A DNA stretch of 64,000 nucleotides from Congeria kusceri (GCA_027627225.1 CM051034.1:46625548-46689547); one strand, 5' to 3'; shown: positions 33,401 through 44,025, counted from the stretch's first letter. The notes: a model not told the origin generated them from the letters alone. A program made the numbers and translations.

Positions 33401-36400
33401 TATTAAACAAGAAAAAGCGCATTTTTAACAATAAAAACTTAAACGACATAGAAAAGTTAAAACACTGTAAACCGAAAGAGTTCTGGAAATATTTTAAAAA
33501 GAAAAAATCAACACGAAACAACGAGATTACATTAGAAAGCTTCTATCAATATTTTTCGTCCCTTAGTAACGATATCTCACACTGTTCGAATCAAGACGCG
33601 GAGCAGTTCTGTAATAATCATGATTTTGATGCCCCGAATCGTACGTTTCCGGAATTGGATAGCGAAATCACGATTCATGAAATCTTGAACGCGGTTAAAT
33701 CTTTAAAGTGCGGAAAATCTTCTGGCAGTGATTACTTATTAAATGAATATTTTATTGAAAGTATCGATATAATTTCATCCCACGTGTGCGATTTATTCAA
33801 TGCGATATTGAACTCTGGCTATTTTCCAGATAAATGGACCGAGGGAGTTATTGTTCCTGTCCACAAAAAAGGTGACTTAAATACTGTTAATAATTATAGG
33901 GGTATAACGTTGCTCAGTTGTTTATCGAAATTGTTTACTACAGTCATAAATAAACGTGTCGAAAGTTTTTGTAATAACAACAGTAAAATTTCGGACGCGC
34001 AATTCGGATTTCGCAAAGGGTGCAGCACTGTTGATGCTATTTTTGTATTAATGTCTTTAGTTCAGAAATATTTAAATGATAACAAACGTCTGTATGTTGT
34101 ATATGTGGACATGTTTAAATGTTTTGATTCTATATATAGGAATGCGCTATGGTTAAAGCTTTACAAGACCGGAATCCAAGGTAAATTATTAAGAGTTATA
34201 CGGGACATGTACCAGAAAGTTAAATCTTGTGTTAAAGTATGTAATAGCTACACTGATTTTTTCGATTGCGCCGTTGGTTTGAGGCAAGGGGAGGTTATTT
34301 CCCCTCTACTTTTCTCCTTATTTGTTGAAGATGTTGAGTTATATTTGCAAAATAATGTTGATTCGGGATTGCTTCTTGATGACATTGTTATTATTCTTTT
34401 GTTGTTTGCTGACGATATGGCCATTTTTGCCAAAACACCACTTGAGTTACAAGAGAATTTGAATTGTTTAAAAACTTACTGTGACAAATGGGGTCTTAAA
34501 GTTAATACTGATAAAACAAAAATAATGGTTTTTCGTAAGCGAGGTAAACTATTTCCAAACGAACATTGGGTATATGATGACAAGCCTATCGAAGTGGTTA
34601 ATGATTTTAACTACCTAGGTACTGTGTTCAATTATACGGGTAACTTCAGTCTTAACCAGGAATACCTGGCCGGAAAAGCTATAAAGGCATTACATGTTTT
34701 ACTTAATAATTGTAAACGTTATCAATTGAAGCCCAAATTGTTATGTCAATTATTTGATGCTTTTGTTGGGTCGATTTTAGGATATGCTTCAGAGGTATGG
34801 GGGAATTCAAAGTCGAAAGAGATAGAACGAATTCATCTTAAATTTTGTAAACAAATTCTTCAAATTAAAACAAATGCATCATCTGTTGGTGTTTATGGCG
34901 AATTGGGCCGTTACCCTTTGTATATTTCAAGATATGTTAAAATTATAAAATATTGGTGTAAATTATTACACACTGATAATATTATATTGAAAACAGTATA
35001 CCACCAAGCCCTTCTAGATTGTGAGAAAGGGTTACCAAATTGGGTTTCCAATGTAAATTTTTTTTTAAATGATCACGGTTTTTCATATGTTTTTGACAAT
35101 TGTGCAAATGTTGATGTTACTTCGTTTCTTCCGATATTTAAACAGCGTGTTATTGAAGTATTTATACAACAATGGTCAGTGGGGATAGAAAGAAATGCCG
35201 CACTCGAAAACTATAAACATATTAAACACAGATTTGAATATGAAACTTATCTTGATACCTTACCACATAATCTAAGATGCTTCTTCACGAGGCTTAGACT
35301 GTTAGAACATCCCCTCCGAATTCAAACAGGCCGGTATAGTAGGAATAGAATTGACAGAAATCAACGTTTTTGCTTATTATGCAATAAAAATGATATTGAA
35401 GACGAATATCATTTTATGTGTATATGCCCTTTATTCGAAGATTTAAGGAAGAAATTTTTATCCCGTTATTATTTTAAGAAACCTTCAATGTTTAAATTTC
35501 TTGAATTAATCAATACGCAAAATAGAACTGTATTGCTTAATGTTGCTAGATTTTTAAAGCAGGCGTTGGCTCTTAGAAATTCCACGCTATTAGCTATTCA
35601 TTGATTTTGTTCACCCTCTTTTTCCTTTCTTTTTTTCTTATTTTCTCAAAAGACTGTATTGTATGGTATCTACTTTCTAAGCCTTTTAACTTATTATGTG
35701 ACATATAATTGTTTATTTGTACTGAATTTGCTTTGACGATGTACTTTTGTGCAAGTCACCAATAAAAGTTCTGTTCTGTTCTGTTCTGTTCTGTTCCTAA
35801 CGCAAATGTGTTAGACATGACTTGCTTCTTTACCAATTAAAATTAGAATGAGGGCGTGATGAACTTTCTAACGACGACGCTCATTTGCTTGTGGAAATGT
35901 TGTGCGTTCTCATTGGCTGACTGCTCGGCTCTTGTTAATCTGACTCCTACTGCGTCAAGATTTTATCGATAATGAACACTTGCTGCATAAAGGCGAGTTT
36001 GTTAATTGCCGATGGGCGTTCTTTGTCTTTTAAAAAAACATGCATATGCGAGCGGAAATGGTTGCGCCCTAGAATCTGACACCTAAAGTTATGGCATTCT
36101 TTTCGTAAAAGCATGCGTCAAAATACGCCGAATTACGCGTTTCCGATAACTGTTCGTTTAAAGTCATTTTATAAGCGTCTTTTGAAAGTAAGATTTGTAC
36201 ACGCTATTGGATTCTTTTTAAGGATTCGCACCCCGCCTGTTCACACACAAATAAAATAAAATATTATTTTCTTTGGTCTATACAATTGTGTGGGTCGCGG
36301 CGATTTTGCTGGGTCGTTCGCGGGAGGGAAAACAAACAATATTTTATTTGAGGCCTAAACCGCCACTTTTGTATTGCGTATATTTCCATCAATTGTTACT

Positions 36401-37216
36401 CTTCTATTCTCCAAATTTTAGTTTTGATGTGGCTTTCCATCTTCTTTCAATTAACCTTAACATGGGATGTAAAAGGACTCGCACGTGACCAATTCGTGAT
36501 GATGATGATTATGATCTGATGATGCTAGTGATGATGCTTATGATGATGATGTTTGATATCATCTGAAATGGTCGAAATGATGATGTACATAAACTACCGA
36601 AGTGCGTTCCGTTTCCCCAATTATATGTACCACTGCAACGCACTTTGGTGCTGACCAACAAGCGAATGCACTTTGTTGTTGAACACCGAAGTTGCGTTAA
36701 CACCAAAGTGCGTTGCTACATAGAAACAGGTTGAATAATTTATAACTTTTACACGTACAAAAACTATAATGATTTATGGAACTGAATATTACAGAAACAG
36801 GCGCGACTCCGAACGTCTTGTTCAAGGCAAGGCGAGTTCAGAACGAGACTCCTTCTCCTCAAGAAGTCATCGTGTTTAAGGATGTGCTTTACAACTTCGG
36901 TTCCGGGTACGACAGTTCAAGTGGCGTCTTCACGACACCTGTGAATGGTACTTACCTTTTTACAGCTCGGTTGTTGTCCACAATCGGCGGATCCGTGTTC
37001 TTTGAAATAAACGTCGACGGAAGCATGAATTCGAACGGCGCCTTGTATAATCAAAACGGTTGGAGCTATGCTACGGCAGATTCCGTAGTCCGTTTGTTAC
37101 CCGGGCAAAAAGTTTGTATAAAGTCGTTATATTCGAACAAGATGTTGAATGCTGGGCCAGTTGCTGTATTAGGCTCGACAAGCAATGAATTTACAGGAGT
37201 ACTGCTGCACTTCTAG
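29631..37216 (+). CDS. Secreted coiled-coil C1q-domain protein (two exons)
   Basis: Exon 1 (29631-29913) encodes a signal peptide (MLCVGELLLLWLVQSAPG), then a charged heptad-like coiled coil from about residue 35 to 85 (QLLEKMIRMEGEMDKW; MNEKLEQIGSVQEQVKHL). Exon 2 (36795-37216) encodes a complete C1q domain with GVFTTPVNGTYLFTARL, VFFEINVDG, GQKVCIKS and the closing TGVLLHF. The exons join in phase 1 to give 234 residues. There is no collagen stretch, as in the many coiled-coil C1q proteins of bivalves, which act as secreted trimeric pattern-recognition or binding proteins. The 6.9-kb intron contains a LINE in the same orientation. The ATG follows a TATA box, and no in-frame upstream ATG competes. 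Confidence 0.85.
30228..30700. repeat. Left arm of a large inverted repeat
   Basis: In order it carries ACGCACTCTGGTGTTGAAC motifs, a (CAT)n/(TCG)n tract at 30372-30445, and TTAGGCCGAAAATAAAATAT near 30602. The same three blocks occur in inverted order and orientation at 36240-36720. Confidence 0.5.
30372..30490. repeat. (TCG)n and (TCA)n microsatellite
   Basis: A short CGT run followed by more than 15 CAT triplets, breaking down after 30450. Poly-Ser and poly-His frames are artefacts. Confidence 0.95.
31540..32172 (+). CDS. LINE ORF1 protein (5'-truncated)
   Basis: The frame is open from 31540 and ends at TAG 32170-32172, about 210 codons. No starting ATG is visible, which fits a 5'-truncated element. 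The N-terminal part is a coiled coil (ERNRKLGEQVARFEEKAES; VTELEKQRSSLQEDV). It is followed by an RRM-like core opening with RNNLVFGGISEP and then GFERVHRMGA and RNIVAKFTFYKERE. This layout matches L1-type ORF1 RNA-binding chaperones that trimerise and coat the element RNA. Confidence 0.8.
   Translation, partial: QNTYLERKVSSFESELKRLWVVVDERNRKLGEQVARFEEKAESIDFAVGIVNSKVTELEKQRSSLQEDVVYLKSQSMRNNLVFGGISEPRAGDVEDAESTIRTFLHEKMKLAKDIADKIGFERVHRMGARVGGKPRNIVAKFTFYKERELVRRQGPALKGTQFYVSEQFPKEVIDKRRKLIPKMKEARKDGKSAWIAYDTLFVEGKPVRD
32173..35604 (+). CDS. LINE ORF2: AP endonuclease, reverse transcriptase, zinc knuckle
   Basis: The frame directly continues from ORF1 after one TAG and runs 1,143 codons. 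An APE-like endonuclease starts eleven codons in (LSWNIHGL at 32200-32223), with catalytic GDFN at 32641 and SDHTPL at 32962. The reverse transcriptase follows, with NYRGITLLSCLSKLFT, QFGFRKG, LRQGEVISPLLFS and the FADD catalytic pair at 34405-34416. The C-terminus has a C-x2-C-x9-H-x4-C knuckle near 35368 (CLLCNKNDIEDEYHFMCIC). No ATG occurs before the endonuclease, so translation must use read-through, reinitiation or a non-AUG start. The protein nicks target DNA and primes reverse transcription there. All visible key residues are present. Confidence 0.9.
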   Translation, partial: EFQGDELHILSWNIHGLTSSKKESDDFLKTINTCDIVFLYESWTNSKSDIEIEGYTSFNFFRKFQNRNAKRSSGGIVLYLKDNISKGIEVICNHLDTIIWIRVDHAFFHFDQDVYICGTYIWGIDSPAYTINNIDLFEVLESDINFYDNLGTVYVAGDFNSRVGTKFDYIIQDKNIDYIDDYDYVADVPLLRASPDKTSNSHGVKLLDMCKVTNVRILNGRFYNTDRFTFVSQQGASVIDYLLTKECNFSMINSFTIEDLNVCSDHTPLKLSLLCKIDNRVSSSEQFVQFKWNAEKRDLFRSALIAKLPELNRLTDINNIDITSRPSVNNLLNEFTSILRNVADPLFAKQVKCNFNANNERRRPHDADWFDLDCINAQNRYLHALGVFNKCHSVHNRERLCQLKKEYKNLLNKKKRIFNNKNLNDIEKLKHCKPKEFWKYFKKKKSTRNNEITLESFYQYFSSLSNDISHCSNQDAEQFCNNHDFDAPNRTFPELDSEITIHEILNAVKSLKCGKSSGSDYLLNEYFIESIDIISSHVCDLFNAILNSGYFPDKWTEGVIVPVHKKGDLNTVNNYRGITLLSCLSKLFTTVINKRVESFCNNNSKISDAQFGFRKGCSTVDAIFVLMSLVQKYLNDNKRLYVVYVDMFKCFDSIYRNALWLKLYKTGIQGKLLRVIRDMYQKVKSCVKVCNSYTDFFDCAVGLRQGEVISPLLFSLFVEDVELYLQNNVDSGLLLDDIVIILLLFADDMAIFAKTPLELQENLNCLKTYCDKWGLKVNTDKTKIMVFRKRGKLFPNEHWVYDDKPIEVVNDFNYLGTVFNYTGNFSLNQEYLAGKAIKALHVLLNNCKRYQLKPKLLCQLFDAFVGSILGYASEVWGNSKSKEIERIHLKFCKQILQIKTNASSVGVYGELGRYPLYISRYVKIIKYWCKLLHTDNIILKTVYHQALLDCEKGLPNWVSNVNFFLNDHGFSYVFDNCANVDVTSFLPIFKQRVIEVFIQQWSVGIERNAALENYKHIKHRFEYETYLDTLPHNLRCFFTRLRLLEHPLRIQTGRYSRNRIDRNQRFCLLCNKNDIEDEYHFMCICPLFEDLRKKFLSRYYFKKPSMFKFLELINTQNRTVLLNVARFLKQALALRNSTLLAIH
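36240..36720. repeat. Right arm of the large inverted repeat
   Basis: CAAACAATATTTTATTTGAGGCCTAA near 36337, then ATG triplets (36498-36590), then repeated GCACTTTGGTGTT-type motifs to AACACCAAAGTGCGTTGC at 36699. This is the reverse order and orientation of 30228-30700. Confidence 0.5.
36795..37216 (+). CDS. C1q gene exon 2: C1q domain and stop
   Basis: The acceptor ATATTACAG lies just inside the right inverted arm's outer flank. The exon contributes two bases to a split Glu codon, encodes a complete C1q fold and ends at TAG 37214-37216. Confidence 0.85.
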
Positions 37217-37614
37217 ATGCATTAATATTCGTTTCTTATAAGCTTTATTGTCGCAAGTGTATTGTATATGGCATGATTCCATGTATAGTCTTGATAAAAC
37301 GATAAGTTCTTGATGGTAAAATAATTCGTAAATGAATGCTACTTATTATACTAACTAATGTAAAAGTAGTTTTCCCAGTTTTTTCCAGGTTTTGCTCACA
37401 AAGTATGTAATGTTGCCTGTTGAGCTCGTGTCGCGTCTGCCTGTCAATAGTGTTAAGGTTTCTTGTGAGAAGCACAAACTACAAAGTGGTAAATTTCCGG
37501 TATTTTTCTGATAAATAAGCAAACAAAATATTAGCAAACTTGATGGAGTTTATATTTCCTATTATTTTATCATTATGTAAAAGTATTATTGTGACCGACT
37601 GTTCTGCCCGTGAA
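37217..37614. other. C1q 3' UTR and flank
   Basis: AT-rich, no coding. No canonical AATAAA close to the stop was found with confidence; GATAAATAAG near 37509 is the nearest candidate. Confidence 0.35.
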
Positions 37615-39395
37615 TTAATTCTGGCGAGTAAAACCCACAGAGAGTGAATCATTCTGAAAATAGCGCGCCGTAAAGTTGTGTTAATACACACGCATCAATT
37701 AACGCTCGGAGAAACCTAAACCCGAAAATTTCATTAAATGATGAATTTATATTTATAAACTTGCTGTGCATGTTACTTTATATTTGAATTGTGGTTGCGT
37801 TTTATTAAGAATTATTTATAATTGCACCTTTTTATCAACTTCACCAGTATATGTTATTCAAGGTATAACAATGTTCAACATATTTATATTAGTAAAATGT
37901 GGTGAAAGAAGTCTCGTAAATACGTCGACATGTTATTCATGTTACTTTAGCTTCATTTGCGTAGCATGAAAACACTATGCGCAATACTACTAATACATGT
38001 AGTATATTATTATGCCCCACTTCAAAGAAGTGGGTGTATATTGCTTTGCACCAGTCCGTCGGTCGGTCTGTCAGATGGTCGGTCGATCTGTCCATAGAAC
38101 ATTTCGTTTCCGCACGATATCTAGAGAACGCTTTGACCTACGATCATTTAAGTTGGTATGCTGGTTACTTGGAAGGAAGGAAGACGCCTATTGATTTTGA
38201 GATCAACAGGTCAAAGGTCAAGGTCACAGAGGCTTGTAACATGAAATTCGTTTCCGCACGATATCTAGAGAACGCTTTGACATACGATCATTTAAGTTGT
38301 TATGCTGGTTACTTGGGATGAAAGGAATTTTGAGGTCAGCAGGTTAAAGGTCAAGGTGACAGAGGCTTGTAACATGAAAACTGTTTCCTTCTAGACCATT
38401 TCGTTTCCGCATGATATGTAGAATACGCTTTGACCAACGATCATCCAAGTTGGTATGCTGGTTTCTCGGGAGGAAAGGAAGACGCCTATCAATGTTGAGG
38501 TCAACAGGTGAAAGGTCAAGGTCACAGTGGCTTGTAACATGAAAACTGTTTTCTAAGTAGACCATTTTGTTTCCGCAGGATATCTATAGATGTTTTGGCC
38601 TATTTGATGTTTAAATAAAACAGAAAACATGTATCCTTTGATAATAGACAGTAAAAATAAATCCATAATGATACTCTATCTTTCTTTCAGCTTAATATTT
38701 ACTTTCGAAAGCATCAACTTTAATTTCCTCCCCATGTGTTAATGTGCACATACAATATTACAAAAAATTCTTATCAATTTCACCTATTGACGACTTGGCT
38801 GCAAGTCAGGGGGGTGGGGATACATGTTTTACAAACATTTCTTGTCTAACATAACTATGTACACTTGTCTGATATATTTATAATAATTTTCATTCGTTCC
38901 CGCTATTATTTTCTGACAATGTTAAATTGTTATATTTGGCTGACCAATTCATGTATCAATTACGCTTACGTAAATTACTAGTATTTAGGTTAATCATGTA
39001 TCACTGGTGAAAACATGGGGCGGTATATGACCCGTTTGTTCACGATACAGATATCAATAATGATTTAGTTTATCTCAAATTAATTTTGGGGCCGATACGT
39101 TTTCTTATGGTGTTCAAAAAATCGAGTGTCCGGGAAGTCTCTTTAGTAGGGACCGAACAATCTGGGGTCCGAGAAGTCTCTTTAGTAGGGACCGAACAAT
39201 CTGGCGTCCGAGAAGTCTCCTTAATAGGGACCGAAACATGTGGGAAGTCACGTAACCGATCATCTTGGTCCTCTTGTATTATATTTGGGGCAAAAAACGA
39301 CATCTCAATATTAATTTCAACGCCGATTGTCTTTAAAAAAAGACATTTCTTGTGTGTAGTCATTTCATGCGCCTTCTTATTTAAGTGATTATTTG
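37615..39395. repeat. Dispersed repeat family, copy 2, with a different insertion
   Basis: The left part 37615-38000 and right part 38870-39395 match copy 1 (13790-14121 and 18631-19195). The middle is occupied by the foldback/tandem element at 38009-38640 plus unassigned sequence. 39120-39240 carries a three-fold repeat of GTCCGAGAAGTCTC with GGGACCGAACAATCTG. Confidence 0.6.
38009..38640. mobile_element. Hairpin-led repeat element with about 180-bp internal repeats
   Basis: Starts ATTATGCCCCACTTC AAAGAAGTGGG (a short hairpin), then TTGCTTTGCACC and a GTCGGTCGGT run. After that come three imperfect copies of a unit with TTTCGTTTCCGCACGATATC and TCAAGGTCACAGAGGCTTGT. The same opening design appears at 41789, 57545, 60637 and 63957. 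Confidence 0.6.
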
Positions 39396-39844
39396 CACAC
39401 TGATGTTCAAAGATGATTTTCGCCTGTTACTTTCTTGTCAAGAGAGTGTTTTATCCAGAATGTTTTTCAACGTGGTATCCGAGAACAATTCGAATCATAC
39501 GCTGGAAATGTTGCATAAATATTGTTCTAGTGCTTACGTTCGTGCGTGTTCGATGATCGAGAATACGTTTTGTGACAGACTACGACAGAATTCTTTATTA
39601 ACTCTGAACACTTAATACAACTGAAGAGGTCTTTCTTTTTGGCTCGCGGATCGGTGAGTTTCATTTCAAAAACTGATTTAGAATTGGGCTCAACAAACAT
39701 TTTTATGGAAATAGGCATGTATTATCTATTTGGGCAATATCCCGATGTATCTTCGCCTATACAAATATATATATTACGTATATAAATAATGAACGCGAAT
39801 AATATTAGTTATATTTTAATTATCTACTGTATTTCAGTAATGCA
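39396..39844. other. Non-coding, nothing recognised
   Basis: Short open frames only, without motifs. Confidence 0.4.
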
Positions 39845-40130
39845 CCTTTCAGTATCCCCCCCCCCGGGGGGAGCGGCGGGCATATACGGGACTTTAGACT
39901 GAAAGCGATTCACGACAGGCATTTGACATTCCGAATGATTCCGGGTCCCGGGGTAATAGACTGGTCGGATTTTAGATCCCGGTAATAAAGGCCCTCAGGC
40001 CATTTGATAAACATAAAGCATCTCCTACTGATGAGATTTAGACAAGTATGCTTGGCTCTAAGGTGGGGAATTAGACCCCCCAAAATAACATTTGTCAAAT
40101 TCCCCTGGATCAGCAGTAGGAAAATATGGA
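39845..40130. repeat. Dispersed G/C-led repeat, copy 1
   Basis: TATCCCCCCCCCCGGGGGG then GAGCGGCGGGCAT, TTTGACATTCCGA, AAGCATCTCC, GAATTAGACCC and GTCAAATTCCCCTG. The same blocks occur in the same order at 49985-50230. The central CCCCGGGG is palindromic. Confidence 0.7.
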
Positions 40131-40389
40131 TTTTTGCATAATATCTATTGTTTATTTAACTATATAGATTAGCAGAAAGTATACTTTTTTTAAGTTTAAA
40201 ATCTTACATTTAAAGATTTGAATCTTAAGTGGAAAAGAAAGCTAAACTTAAGATGTTCATAGAATATGGCCCCAGGACAGATATAATGTTTTGTAATCCA
40301 ATAATTTTGAAAATCGTGATATAATGTTTTTTAACCCAATAATTTTGAAAATCGTGAGACACATTTTTAACGGAAACAAGTCCTCGTTT
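40131..40389. other. Short AT-rich spacer
   Basis: Contains two copies of ATATAATGTTTT(T/G)AA...CCAATAATTTTGAAAATCGTGA (40280 and 40318); otherwise nothing is recognised. Confidence 0.4.
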
Positions 40390-41140
40390 GCTGTATTGTA
40401 CACGAAGTTACATAACTTAAACAGCAAATGAGTGAAATGACTTTAAAGATCTTATCATCTGAAACCGTAAGGTCCAGAGGTTTTGTATTTGGTTGGTAAC
40501 ATTGTGTAGCGGTCCTCTGCAAAGATTGTTCAAATAATGCCCCTGGGGTCAAAACTGGCCACGCCCCAGGGTCACATGGTTTATTTAGACTTAAATAGAA
40601 AAATGACTTTGAAAATCTTCGCATCTGAATCCGCAAGGCCCAGAGGTTTAATATTTGGTATGTAACATTGTAGAGTTGTCCTCAATAAATATTGTTTAAA
40701 TGATGCCCCTGGGGTCAAAACTGGCCACACCCCGGGGGTCACATGGTTTATATAGACTTAAATATCAAAATGACTTGAACAATCTTCTCCTCTGAAACTG
40801 CAAGGGCCAGAGGTTTTATATTTGGTATATAACATCGAATAGTGATCCTCTACAAAGATTGTCCAAATTCCCCTGAGGTCAAAACTGGCCATGCCCCGGG
40901 GGGTCAAATGGTTTATATAGACTTAAATAACAAAATGACACCCTCCGGGGTCACATGGTTCCTATAGACTAATATGGAAAATGAGCTTTAAAAAACTTCT
41001 CCTCTGAAACCGCATGGCCAAAAGGTATCACATTTGGCTTGAAACATTGATCACTACAAATATTGTTCAAATTATGCCCCTGGAGTAGAAAGTGGCCACG
41101 CTCTGTGGGTCACATGGTTTATTGAGACTACAAAATTGGT
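40390..41140. repeat. Tandem repeat of about 165-180 bp, four imperfect copies
   Basis: Recurring GGTCAAAACTGGCCACGCC, GGTCACATGGTTTAT, AGACTTAAATA, and CTTCTCCTCTGAAACCGCA blocks. Later copies are shortened. No coding potential. Confidence 0.75.
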
Positions 41141-41788
41141 GAACCTTTCTATCATTCACGTTACGTCTTCACAGGGTAACTTTGCAAAAGAAGGGTTGAA
41201 AAGATCTGCAGATTTTACATTGGTTTCAGATGTTTTGACAGCACATGTATGTACGGATATTGTGATTAATGACACACTACATAAACACTAACGATTGGCT
41301 GGAACTTAAAGACTTACAAAGATATACATTTATCGATTGAAATTAGTATATTGTAAAGTTTATATAATACAGAACAAATTGATATAGACCGTATCTTTGT
41401 CATAACATTTTTAGGGTTGTATTTGTTTAAGATATTTCGATTATGGAAGAATGACAAATATAATATAAATTATTGTAATTGTGTGGTAAATTATATTGTT
41501 AAACACTTTGTTGTTATGTTTGTGATAACATTTATTATGACTATTATACTTTTCAGAGCTTGCTTTGTTATATTGCGTTATTTTATATGTTAGCTTAATT
41601 AAATTAAACTGGAAATAATTTCAGTAGTTCTTTGTGCACAAAAGAAGTCCTTAATCAGCATTAGGCTTCAAGTGTAACAAAAATATCCCCACAATATGGT
41701 TGTTATTTAACTATAAACATGTCATCAAATTTTAATGATGTCGAGAATGTTTGAAATATTAAAAAAATGCTTTTGCTTTTTATAATTA
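41141..41788. other. Non-coding spacer
   Basis: AT-rich, no recognisable features. Confidence 0.4.
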
Positions 41789-42700
41789 TGCCCTCCGTCG
41801 AAGAAGCGGGGGTGTATTGCTTTGCAAATGTATGTCTGTTGGTATGTCGGTTGACCTATCCTTGTCTGGGCAATACATACAGAACCCTTTGGCCTAGGTT
41901 CTTCAAACTTCGTAGGAAGGTTATAACTAATAAAGGCTCTTTATTGATTTGGGGGCCTGTGTGTCAAAGTTCAAGATCCAACTTTCAAAAAAGACACAAG
42001 GTTTTAAAACCTTGTCTGGGCAATAACTCCCGAACCCTTGTGCCTAGGTTCTTCAAACGTGGTAGGTAGGTTATTCATGTTAAGTTAAGGAAATTATGAA
42101 TTTATTAATATTCCAGGTTTATAGGAAATCCTGATGAACAGTCGCGAAATTATAAAAATGGAAGTGTTCTATTAGATGTGTGATTGATTGTACAGATTAT
42201 AGTAACAAGATTGCCAGATTTGCCACAACTGTAGTAACATGAGCTGTTTGTAAAAGAGTTACGCCCCCTCTAGGTTATAAGCAGTCTTTAAAATGTCAAG
42301 TTTGCTGAAGATTGGGTGAAAACGGTTCGACATAGAGAGTGGAAACTGCTAAAAAGGCCAATTTAAGACAAATCAAGGGCAATAACTCTGAATTTCCTGG
42401 AGTGGTTTTGTTGATCATCGCGTTTGGTGAAGATCGGACAAAAAATGTTTTACTTAGAGAGTGGAAACGGCTAAAAAGGCTAATTTTAGATAATTCAATG
42501 GCCATTTTCCTAGGGTGATTTGGCTAATTATCAAACTTGGCTGAGATATTATGCCCACAAACATTTTCATGTAGATTGGTGAAGATCAGATGAAAAATGT
42601 TGAACTAAGAGAGCAGAAACAATGTGGTCCACCAACAAATCCACATATGCAAACCAGTATACCCCGCCATCTTCGAGGGGGGTGGGGGCATAATAATTAA
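41789..42700. mobile_element. Foldback element with complementary ends
   Basis: The left end ATAATTATGCCCTCCGTCGA then AGAAGCGGGGGTGTA has its approximate reverse complement at the right end: ATACCCCGCCATCTTCGAGG then GGGTGGGGGCATAATAATT. The interior has TTGCTTTGCA, two copies of CCTTGTCTGGGCAATA, and later GTGGAAAC(T/G)GCTAAAAAGGC twice. It has no coding capacity, so it is non-autonomous. Confidence 0.7.
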
Positions 42701-42945
42701 AGTCAATGATACAATTAATTAAAACTTTTATGTTTATTGAAACACTTTTGAGTCTGTGTCTTGGAAAGAATCAGTTCTTGCTGTCTTTGGGAAAGATCAC
42801 TGGAATGTTTTTAGAGTATGGATAAACTAACACTTTCACAGTTGCAAGATGGATACCATATGCATAAGACCACTGCGAATGACACCATTGGTGTTCATTT
42901 ATAACAATTTTGAGGAATTTACGGGCTTCAGAAATTTTTATTTTT

Positions 42946-43887
42946 TAGCTCGACTATTCATCGTATAGTTTGAGCTATACTACTCACCCGTTCGTCGGCG
43001 ACGGCGTAATGCTGTGGTTAAGGTTTGCGTGCAACAAGTCCATATCTCGGTAACTAATACAGATATTAAATTGAAACTTCACACATGTGTTCGAGGTCAT
43101 TATGTGAAGTCACTGACCAAGGCCCATAACTCTGACCTGCAATTTAGCAGAATTATGCCCCTTTTTGTAATAGAAAATCAGGTTAACGTTTGCGTGCAAC
43201 AACTCCATATTTCTAGATCTACTACAGATATTCAATTGAAACTTCACACCTGCCTTCAGGGTCATTATATAAGGTCACTGGCCAAGACCCATAACTGTGA
43301 CCAGCATTTTAGCAGAATTATGCCCCATTTTGTACTTGAAAAGTCAGGTTAAGGTGTGCGTGCAAGAGAAAGTTCAGGTTAAGGTTTGCGTGCAACAAGT
43401 ACATATCTTTGTAACTACTACAGATGTTCGATTGAAACTTCACACATATGTTCGGGGTCATTATGTGAGATCACTGACCAAGGCTCATAACTCTAACCTG
43501 AAATTAAGCAGAATTATGCCCCTTTTTGTACTTTTTATAGAGATATTCAATTGAAACTTCACACATGTCTTTAGGGTCATTATATAATGTCACTTACCAA
43601 GGCCCGTAACTCTGACCTGCAATTTAGCAGAATTATGCTTCTTTTTGTATTAAGAAATTTTAGGTTTAAGTTGACGTGTAACAACTTCATATATCTATAT
43701 CTACTACTGATATTCAATTAAAACTTTACACATGTCTTCAAGGTCCTTATATAAGGTCACTGGCCAAGACACATAACTGTGACCAGCATTATAGCTGAAT
43801 TATGCCCTTTTTTGTAGTGATAAAGGTATAAAACTCTGACAAGCAGTTGAACAGTCGACCGCGCTGTCCGGAGGCAGCTCTTGTTAT
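42946..43887. mobile_element. Repeat element of TTAGCTCGACTATT...CAGCTCTTGTTA type, copy 1
   Basis: Begins TTAGCTCGACTATTCATCG, passes CTACTCACCCGTTCGTCGGC, and then holds tandem units of about 170 bp (GGTTAAGGTTTGCGTGCAAC; ACTACAGATATTCAATTGAA; GGTCATTATGTGAGGTCAC; AGCAGAATTATGCCCC). It ends CAGTCGACCGCGCTGTCCGG then AGGCAGCTCTTGTTA. Further copies lie at 44026-44390 and 55404-56972. Confidence 0.7.
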
Positions 43888-44025
43888 GAAAAGGAAATTG
43901 AAATATAAACACCATAAAACTTAACAGTTTTATGTTCAGACATTAATACAGTCTTAAGTTTAATGTGATAACCAGATTTCAAATACTACAAATTGTTTTT
44001 CGGACCTAAATTACTAGCACTTTAT

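Larger units (their letters stand above)
31540..35797 (+). mobile_element. L1-like LINE, copy 2, nearly complete
   Basis: ORF1 (partial) and a full ORF2 are followed by a short 3' UTR with AATAAA at 35761-35766 and a (GTTCT)n tail to about 35797. The 5' end lies near 31540, inside ORF1, where an upstream TAA closes the frame, so 5' truncation is likely. The same tail and 3' UTR occur in copy 1. ORF2 has no internal stop, so the insertion is young. It lies in the C1q intron in sense orientation. No convincing target-site duplication was found by eye. Confidence 0.9.

Noticed and set aside
31540..35830. Target-site duplication of LINE copy 2
   Set aside because: No convincing direct repeat was found between sequence before 31540 and after the (GTTCT)n tail at 35797. 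The 5' junction may be rearranged or placed wrongly.
43014..43554. Open frames of 85-112 codons with repeated CVQQVHISVT-like peptides
   Set aside because: They follow the 170-bp tandem units of a non-coding repeat element found in several places.
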